A stretch of DNA of 5,730 nt from an archaeon (lineage in GTDB: Archaea; Micrarchaeota; Micrarchaeia; Norongarragalinales; SBBD01). Shown piece after piece: positions 1 through 4,219 of the stretch; position 1 is the first letter of the stretch, and each line of letters opens with the position of its first letter. The notes under the pieces were generated by a model. The model saw only the letters and a list, made by a program, of their open reading frames with translations, did not search any database and was not told the origin of the DNA. The position numbers and the translations under genes were made by a program. The stretch spans positions 1 to 5,730 of the forward strand of contig SBBD01000122.1 in assembly GCA_005239845.1 (NCBI GenBank), in the 5' to 3' direction.

Positions 1-2
1 CG

Positions 3-425
3 TTGGAGGAATTCCGCAAGTTCCGGCAGCAGATGCAGGACCCGCTGGTAGTTGGCACGATGCTGCACAAGCTTTCCGAGGAAAGGGCTTCCTCGAACCT
101 CGTCATCAAGGAAATCAACGCCAAGCTGGACCGCTTGCTTTCGCTGGAGGAGCGTCTTATCAAGCTTGAGGCAAGACTAGGGCAAGCGCAAGCTGCAGTT
201 CCAGCCACGGCCGCCGCAAAAGAAGAAATGTTGCTGCCGGAAGTGGATGAGGAAATCGTGGCGTTCGTGAGGAAAAGCAAGCACGCGACGGCGGAGGACG
301 TGATGAAGGAGTTCGAGTACAAGGGCACCAACGCGGCCTCGAGCAGGCTGAACCGGCTGGTGCGGGAAGGCGTTTTGAAGAAGATGCAGGTGGGACGCAA
401 AGTCGTTTTCATGCTAATAGATTAG
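3..425 (+). CDS. Small coiled-coil / winged-helix putative DNA-binding protein (possibly 5'-partial)
   Basis: The open frame runs from a TTG at the left edge to a TAG stop, giving 140 residues. The true start may lie outside the window; an internal ATG at position 33 is another candidate. Residues about 20-65 are charged, helical and heptad-like (LDRLLSLEERLIKLEARL), which fits a coiled-coil dimerisation segment. An Ala-rich linker follows at about 63-73. Residues about 78-139 look like a winged helix: helix (EEIVAFVRKS), HTH (TAEDVMKEF...ASSRLNRLVREGVL), then a basic wing and final strand (KKMQVGRKVVFML). A role as a dimeric transcription regulator or other DNA-binding protein is inferred; no target or ligand is visible. 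A hairpin and T tract after the stop separate it from the nrd operon, so it is probably an independent transcription unit. I do not recognise a named family. The coding call is firm, the function is not. Confidence 0.75.
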   Translation: MEEFRKFRQQMQDPLVVGTMLHKLSEERASSNLVIKEINAKLDRLLSLEERLIKLEARLGQAQAAVPATAAAKEEMLLPEVDEEIVAFVRKSKHATAEDVMKEFEYKGTNAASSRLNRLVREGVLKKMQVGRKVVFMLID

Positions 426-475
426 ACCATAGGCTTTGATTGCCAAATGTGATAAGCCGACGGTTCAACCCACAC

Positions 476-522
476 GTGGGGGGGCTTCGGCCCCCCCACC
501 CCCCTCTTTACAACCATTTTTT
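476..522 (+). terminator. GC-rich UUCG hairpin followed by T tract, likely terminator of the upstream gene
   Basis: A perfect 10-bp stem (GTGGGGGGGC at 476-485 with GCCCCCCCAC at 490-499) is closed by a TTCG tetraloop, the very stable C(UUCG)G class. A short pyrimidine run follows, and then six T at 517-522. It begins 51 nt after the stop at 425 and lies before the TATA-like box of the next gene. Archaeal termination mostly relies on U-rich tracts, so the T6 may be the actual signal and the hairpin a 3'-end stabiliser. The T tract is 17 nt away from the stem, so this is not a textbook intrinsic terminator. Confidence 0.55.
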
Positions 523-580
523 CTACAGATTTGAAGTCGAGCATCCAATCTTCAATAAGGTCCATCCTCAACCCCTAGTG

Positions 581-590
581 TTTTTTATAG
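581..590 (+). promoter_or_regulatory. TATA-like box for the nrdR-nrdJ operon
   Basis: TTTTTTATAG lies 35 nt before the ATG at 626 in a region with no other AT-rich core of this kind close to the gene. With the usual archaeal spacing of about 25 nt, transcription would begin near 612-616, giving a very short leader. No good Shine-Dalgarno sequence precedes either nrdR start candidate (626 or 635), which fits a near-leaderless message. Start site and promoter are predicted from position and composition only. Confidence 0.5.
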
Positions 591-625
591 GCCGGGGGAT
601 ACAATCACTGGTAGCTTACGGGTAG

Positions 626-1090
626 ATGAAGCAGATGAAATGCCCTTATTGCGGCCACACGGAGACCAGCGTGCTGGACTCGAGGGACACGGAAGACTTC
701 GAGATTACTCGGAGAAGGAGGGAGTGCGACAAGTGCCGCAAGCGGTTCACTACCTACGAGCGGGTGGAGATGGTGCATTTGTTGGTGCACAAGAAGGACG
801 GAAAAAGCCAGCAGTTTGATAGGAAAAAACTGGAGACGGGAATCCGGAAGGCGTGCGAGAAAAGGCCCGTGGGAGAGGACAAAATCGAGCAGATGGTGGA
901 CGAGATTGAAAGGGAATTGAGGCGGAGGAAGACCACGGAAGTAAGTAGTGCAGAGATTGGGGAGCTGGTGATGAAGAAACTGAAGGCGGTGGACAAGGTG
1001 GCCTACATCCGGTTTGCGTCCGTGTACAGGGAATTCGCGGACGTCGAGGACTTCGAGAAGGAACTGCACGGACTACTTAAGAAAAAATAA
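626..1090 (+). CDS. nrdR: NrdR, ATP-cone transcriptional repressor of ribonucleotide reductase genes
   Basis: The 154-residue length is normal for NrdR. The N-terminal zinc ribbon has four cysteines in two CxxC pairs (C6, C9, C34, C37), with the hallmark segments LDSRDTEDF and TRRRRECDKCRKRFTTYERVE. An ATP-cone spans about residues 50-140 (KKDGKSQQFDRKKLETGIRK, EIGELVMKKL, VAYIRFASVYREF). In this family the ATP-cone binds ATP or dATP and controls oligomer state and binding to NrdR boxes ahead of nrd genes, so it matches reductase transcription to dNTP supply. Many NrdR proteins begin directly at MxCP, so the ATG at 635 (MKCPYCG) is a strong alternative start. nrdJ, its probable target, follows within the same apparent operon. 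No convincing NrdR-box pair could be read in the 200 bp upstream. NrdR is mainly bacterial and patchy in archaea, so its presence with archaeal-looking neighbours hints at old transfer or a lineage that kept it. Confidence 0.97.
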   Translation: MKQMKCPYCGHTETSVLDSRDTEDFEITRRRRECDKCRKRFTTYERVEMVHLLVHKKDGKSQQFDRKKLETGIRKACEKRPVGEDKIEQMVDEIERELRRRKTTEVSSAEIGELVMKKLKAVDKVAYIRFASVYREFADVEDFEKELHGLLKKK

Positions 1091-1146
1091 GGAAGGATGA
1101 CCGCAAATGGTAGACAGAGAATAGGGAAAGGGGAATGTGGAAACGC

Positions 1147-1156
1147 GGGGATTGAG
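1147..1156 (+). promoter_or_regulatory. Ribosome-binding region favouring the nrdJ start at 1157
   Basis: GGGGA at 1147-1151 sits 5 nt before the ATG at 1157. The competing upstream ATG at 1097 has AAGGAAGG pressed directly against it, with the AGGA core at 1090-1093 only 3 nt away. Together with the family-typical N terminus that begins at 1157, this favours the downstream start. The evidence is not decisive. Confidence 0.4.
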
Positions 1157-3052
1157 ATGGTTAAACTGAGCCCTAACGCCTTGCGCGTGCTGGAGGAAAG
1201 GTATTTGCTGAAGAATGAGAGAGGGCAAGTAGTGGAAACGCCGGAACAAATGTTCAGGAGAGTCGCAAGAAACGTTTCGCAAGCGGAATTGAAGTATGGG
1301 GCAAGTGAAAGGGAAAGAAAAAGCGTGGAAGAAGCATTTTATGGAATGATGTCTCGCTTGGAGTTCTTGCCGAATTCTCCCACGCTGATGAACGCGGGCA
1401 CACCCCTTCAAATGCTGAGCGCGTGTTTCGTGATTCCCGTGGAGGACTCCATGCAAGGCATTTTCGATGCCGTGAAATGGGGGGCGTTGACGCACAAGGC
1501 TGGCGGAGGAACGGGCTATTCCTTCTCGAAACTGAGGCCTAAAAACGACGGCGTGAAAAGCACGCACGGCATCGCCAGCGGCCCCGTTTCTTTCATTCAC
1601 GTGTTTGACGCGGCAACGGAAGCCGTCAAGCAGGGAAGCAAGAGGAGGGGAGCGAACATGGGCATTTTGCGCGTGGACCACCCCGACATCCTCGAGTTCA
1701 TTGCCGCGAAAAGCGATGGGAAGAGCCTGAGGAACTTTAACTTGTCGGTGGCTGTAACTTACGCGTTTATGCATGCCGTGGAAAGGGACAAGGAATACGA
1801 GCTGGTGAATCCGAGGACGAAGGAGAAAGGGAAACGGGTAAAGGCGAGGAAAGTATGGAAACGGATAGTGGAAGAAGCGTGGAAGACCGGCGATCCGGGA
1901 ATCATTTTTCTGGACGCAATCAACCGGGCGAACCCCACGCCCGCTCTTGGGAAAATCGAGGCCACGAACCCGTGCGGCGAAGTGCCCCTGCTCCCCTTCG
2001 AGTCCTGCAACCTGGGAAGCATTGACATGGCAAAATTTGTGGAGAAAGCAAAAGAAAATAGAAAAAATGGGTGGGATAAACGGAGGGGCTACGGAAATAA
2101 GGAAATAGATTGGACGCAGTTGGGGGAGACCGTGAAGCTTGCCATCCGTTTCTTGGATGATGTGATTGATGTCAACAAGTATCCTTTGCCGCAAATGGAA
2201 ACGATGGCGAAAGGAAACCGCAAGGTCGGACTGGGCGTCATGGGGTTCGCGGATTTGCTGTATGAATTGAGGACGCCCTACGATTCGGAAGAAGGCGTTC
2301 GATGGGGGGAAAAGCTCATGGCGTTTGTTGCGAGAGAAGCAAACAAGGAGTCGGAACGCCTGGCAAAACAAAGGGGGGTTTTCCCGAATTGGGAAAAAAG
2401 TGTTTATGTGAAGGAAGGAAAGCGGTTCCGGAATGCGACGAGGACGTGCATTGCCCCCACGGGGACCTTGAGCATGATTGCCGATTGTTCTGCTGGCATC
2501 GAGCCCGTGTTCGCGTTGTCGTTTGAAAAGCGCGTCTTGCAGGGGAAGAGGCTTGCCTATACGAACAAGCACTTTGAAGAGGCGGCAAAGGAAGAGGGGA
2601 TTTATTCGGAAGAACTTAAGCGGGAAGTGGCAAAATATGGGAGCATAAGGAAAACGAAAGGGGTGCCGAGTGAGTTGAAACGCGTGTTCGTGGTGGCCTA
2701 CGATATCGCTCCCGAATGGCACGTTCGCATGCAAGCGGCCTTCCAGAAACACGTGGACTTGGCGGTATCGAAAACCATCAACTTCCAAAAAAAGGCAAAA
2801 GTTCGGGATGTGGAAAAAGCGTATCGGCTGGCCTACCAGCTGGAATGCAAGGGGATAACGGTTTACAGGGACAAAAGCCACGCACAACAGGTACTGAGGC
2901 TTGCCAAAGGGAAAGAAAGCGAGGGAAGAAAGACACGGGGACTCATGGAGGGCAAGGAAGGGGAATGGTGTCCTGCGTGCGGCGAGCGCATGGTCAAGCA
3001 GACGCACTGCGCCTCGTGCGTGAAATGCGGCGCTTCACTGTGTCCGGTGTAA
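1157..3052 (+). CDS. nrdJ: Class II (adenosylcobalamin-dependent) ribonucleoside-diphosphate reductase
   Basis: It reduces ribonucleotides to deoxyribonucleotides with a thiyl radical made from adenosylcobalamin, needing no oxygen and no second subunit. From the ATG at 1157 it has 631 residues. The start MVKLSPNALRVLEERYLL matches the family; the frame is open back to an ATG at 1097, which would add 20 residues unlike the family. The redox pair is C90 (LSACFVIP) and C284 (FESCNLGSI). C273 in the N-x-C-x-E motif (NPCGE, N271/C273/E275) is the thiyl-radical cysteine. Other family blocks are KAGGGTGYSFSKLRP, QGSKRRGANMGILRVDHPDI, KGNRKVGLGVMGFADLLYEL and IAPTGTLSMIADCSAGIEP. The C-terminal tail carries six cysteines (605, 608, 618, 621, 624, 629) typical of NrdJ; they may bind zinc or relay electrons. 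There is no N-terminal ATP-cone, so overall activity control probably falls to NrdR. A Lys/Arg/Asn-rich insertion lies at about residues 295-315. It is downstream of nrdR and 6 nt ahead of a DUF4430 gene. Confidence 0.97.
   Translation: MVKLSPNALRVLEERYLLKNERGQVVETPEQMFRRVARNVSQAELKYGASERERKSVEEAFYGMMSRLEFLPNSPTLMNAGTPLQMLSACFVIPVEDSMQGIFDAVKWGALTHKAGGGTGYSFSKLRPKNDGVKSTHGIASGPVSFIHVFDAATEAVKQGSKRRGANMGILRVDHPDILEFIAAKSDGKSLRNFNLSVAVTYAFMHAVERDKEYELVNPRTKEKGKRVKARKVWKRIVEEAWKTGDPGIIFLDAINRANPTPALGKIEATNPCGEVPLLPFESCNLGSIDMAKFVEKAKENRKNGWDKRRGYGNKEIDWTQLGETVKLAIRFLDDVIDVNKYPLPQMETMAKGNRKVGLGVMGFADLLYELRTPYDSEEGVRWGEKLMAFVAREANKESERLAKQRGVFPNWEKSVYVKEGKRFRNATRTCIAPTGTLSMIADCSAGIEPVFALSFEKRVLQGKRLAYTNKHFEEAAKEEGIYSEELKREVAKYGSIRKTKGVPSELKRVFVVAYDIAPEWHVRMQAAFQKHVDLAVSKTINFQKKAKVRDVEKAYRLAYQLECKGITVYRDKSHAQQVLRLAKGKESEGRKTRGLMEGKEGEWCPACGERMVKQTHCASCVKCGASLCPV
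3046..3049 (+). promoter_or_regulatory. Shine-Dalgarno inside the nrdJ tail for the DUF4430 gene
   Basis: GGTG lies within the last codons of nrdJ, 9 nt before the ATG at 3059, and is complementary to the GGTG(A) form of the archaeal anti-Shine-Dalgarno. With only 6 nt between the nrdJ stop and this ATG, the two genes are probably co-transcribed and translationally coupled. Confidence 0.5.
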
Positions 3053-3058
3053 GAAAGA

Positions 3059-3487
3059 ATGAAAAAATATTTTTGGATAGTCGCCGGATGGCTTTTTTTG
3101 GGGTGCATTGCATACCCAACAAATACGGCCATTATCGCACCCACTAATCCGTCAATACAAGCAACAAAGGACGCCATGCTGGCAATTACCCTCGTCATCA
3201 ACAACGGCACGGCAAATGAAACCTATAGCATTGAAGTGCAAAGGGGTACGAGCGCCTACGAATTGTTTGGAAGCCATGCGGACTTGAAAGTCAAGGAGTA
3301 CGGGGGCCTGGGAGCCTATATTTTGGAAGTAAACGGCTTGCCTGAAAACAAGGACGGAAACGGCAAGTTCTGGCAATACTATGTGGACGGGGAATACGCG
3401 AAGGTCGGCGTTTCGCATTACAAAATCGAAAAACCGGCAACGGTGGAGTTAAGGTACGAAAAGCCCAACCCGGAAGCGTACAAGTAA
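3059..3487 (+). CDS. Secreted or lipid-anchored transcobalamin C-terminal-like (DUF4430) protein
   Basis: 142 residues. Residues 1-15 form a signal sequence (MKKYFWIVAGWLFLG) followed by C16. FLGC resembles a lipobox but has Phe where Leu is usual, so lipid anchoring is possible rather than certain. After a short Thr/Pro-rich spacer, one DUF4430 domain fills about residues 42-136: a strand with NNGT, then SIEVQRGTSAYELF, then GLGAYILEVNGLPEN, and the signature WQYYVDGEYAKVGVSHYKI, ending on VELRYE. DUF4430 is related to the C-terminal beta domain of transcobalamin and intrinsic factor, which contacts the corrinoid there. In prokaryotes it is also found in surface proteins of unknown ligand, so B12 binding is inference. 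It starts 6 nt after the B12-dependent reductase gene, which strengthens a corrinoid link. Two N-glycosylation sequons (NGT, NET) are present. The gene converges on the minus-strand regulator with a 37-bp gap holding only a TTTT run and no clear terminator. Confidence 0.9.
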   Translation: MKKYFWIVAGWLFLGCIAYPTNTAIIAPTNPSIQATKDAMLAITLVINNGTANETYSIEVQRGTSAYELFGSHADLKVKEYGGLGAYILEVNGLPENKDGNGKFWQYYVDGEYAKVGVSHYKIEKPATVELRYEKPNPEAYK

Positions 3488-3524
3488 TTTTGGAAGAGCA
3501 CAGGCAAGGACGCAGACAACACCT

Positions 3525-4130
3525 TCAACGAAGGAGATGGAGGGCGGCAGCCCACGCTCCCCTCTCGGCAAGCGCCTTCGCAGGCGCGTAGCTCAAGAGC
3601 AAGACGTCGGAATCGTTCGCTTTTAGCAAGGAAAGCAGCGTTTCTTGCAAAGCGGCTTCCACGGTTTCCTTGGTTCCTGGAAAAAACAGTTTCTTTTGTT
3701 TTACGACGAGCACGGTCGCGCCTAGGGCGCCCTCCCGGATGGCGGCGTCGCGTTCCTCCAACCCTTTTCGCACGAAGGGAACAGCGCGGGATAGGACGAG
3801 TCCGAAGGCAGGCAGGTTGAAGGTCAAGAGGCTGGCGGGCACTTCTCCACTCCAAGAAACTCGTTTACGCAGTGAAGCCAACAGACGCTTTCCCTCGGCG
3901 GTCAATTCGCATCCTGCCTTGGAAACTCGGACGAGTTTGGAGCGTGACAGCAAGGAAAGCAGGTTCCGCATACTGCCTTCCCCGATGCCCAAGCAAGCGC
4001 TGAGCCGTTGTCTTCCAAAGGGTTGCTCGCCCAAGAGCCACAAGACTCTGAGCAGGTCGATGCCTTCAAAAGCAGGGCGGGGGCCATACGGCTTTGGAAG
4101 GGCTTGCTGCAACAGGCGTTCGAGGTCCAC
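3525..4130 (-). CDS. Archaeal DUF4443-type winged-helix transcription regulator
   Basis: From a GTG at 4130 to a TGA at 3525-3527 the protein has 201 residues. Residues about 1-20 carry YGPRPAF, which precedes the DNA-binding domain in this family. A winged helix covers about 23-84: DLLRVLWLLGEQPFGRQRL, then ACLGIGEGSMRNLLSLLSR as recognition region, then wing SKAGCELTAEGKRLL. The C-terminal domain, about 100-195, has the DUF4443 hallmark GLEERDAAIREGALGATVLV (123-142) and then KLFFPG. Effector and targets are unknown for most of the family. The frame is open back to 4277, but the extra residues are a hydrophobic run overlapping the divergent gene and its promoter, so I reject that start. A TTG at 4181 lies inside the operator, upstream of the TATA box, and is unlikely. 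The GTG falls about 25 nt after a TTTAAA box, as expected for a leaderless message. The nearby half-sites suggest autoregulation and control of the divergent gene. Confidence 0.87.
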   Translation of the reverse strand: MDLERLLQQALPKPYGPRPAFEGIDLLRVLWLLGEQPFGRQRLSACLGIGEGSMRNLLSLLSRSKLVRVSKAGCELTAEGKRLLASLRKRVSWSGEVPASLLTFNLPAFGLVLSRAVPFVRKGLEERDAAIREGALGATVLVVKQKKLFFPGTKETVEAALQETLLSLLKANDSDVLLLSYAPAKALAERGAWAAALHLLR

Positions 4131-4134
4131 GCAA

Positions 4135-4184
4135 GGGTTGGATGGGACAAGCCATTTAAATGTGTTGGATGATACATCCAACCC
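4135..4184. promoter_or_regulatory. Operator cluster: three GTTGGATG half-sites
   Basis: GTTGGATG occurs at 4137-4144 and 4164-4171, and inverted (CATCCAAC) at 4175-4182. The last two form a perfect 8-bp inverted repeat with a 3-nt spacer (4164-4182). The outer pair matches over 10 bp (GGGTTGGATG at 4135-4144 against CATCCAACCC at 4175-4184). The sites flank the TATA palindrome between two divergent genes. A dimeric winged-helix protein bound here would cover the space between TATA and start site of the plus gene and the BRE side of the regulator's own promoter. The regulator encoded alongside is the natural candidate binder; that is inference. Confidence 0.65.
4154..4161. promoter_or_regulatory. 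Palindromic TATA box serving two divergent promoters
   Basis: ATTTAAAT is self-complementary. Reading minus, 24 nt separate TTTAAA from the GTG at 4130, so the predicted start site coincides with the start codon. Reading plus, the predicted start site is near 4184, leaving about 35 nt of leader before the ATG at 4220. No better AT-rich box is visible for either gene in the 89-bp gap. Confidence 0.5.
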
Positions 4185-4205
4185 GAAGCAAAAGAAAGGA
4201 AAGAC

Positions 4206-4210
4206 AAGGA
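4206..4210 (+). promoter_or_regulatory. Shine-Dalgarno for the prenyltransferase-like surface protein
   Basis: AAGGA lies 9 nt before the ATG at 4220 in a purine-rich leader. A second, stronger-looking GGAGGAGGG at 4229-4237 falls inside the coding sequence as Gly-Gly-Gly codons. If used, it would serve the TTG at 4241, but that would remove the Lys and shorten the signal peptide, so 4220 is preferred. Confidence 0.5.
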
Positions 4211-4219
4211 AAAAAAGAC

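Noticed and set aside
454..500. tRNA-like T-arm (GGTTCAA)
   Set aside because: No acceptor, D or anticodon arms could be folded around it.
531..555. TTGAAG/CTTCAA inverted repeat
   Set aside because: It has only 6 bp with a 13-nt loop, easily expected by chance in AT-rich spacer DNA.
574..591. Possible NrdR box around CCTA...TAGG
   Set aside because: Only the outer 4 bp are symmetric, the centre does not resemble the AT-rich NrdR consensus, and no second box at the usual spacing is seen.
440..625. Short plus-strand frame across the nrdR upstream region
   Set aside because: It runs through the hairpin and TATA-like box, has no ribosome-binding site, and gives a Pro/His/Phe-rich translation with no motif.
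605..1069. Minus-strand frame opposite nrdR
   Set aside because: It is a mirror of nrdR coding bias, and its translation shows no recognisable motif.
1073..3007. A 644-codon open frame antisense to nrdJ
   Set aside because: It is in codon register with nrdJ and exists because nrdJ avoids TTA, CTA and TCA codons. Its translation is low-complexity, rich in Phe, Pro, His and Arg, with no domain. nrdJ has all family motifs.
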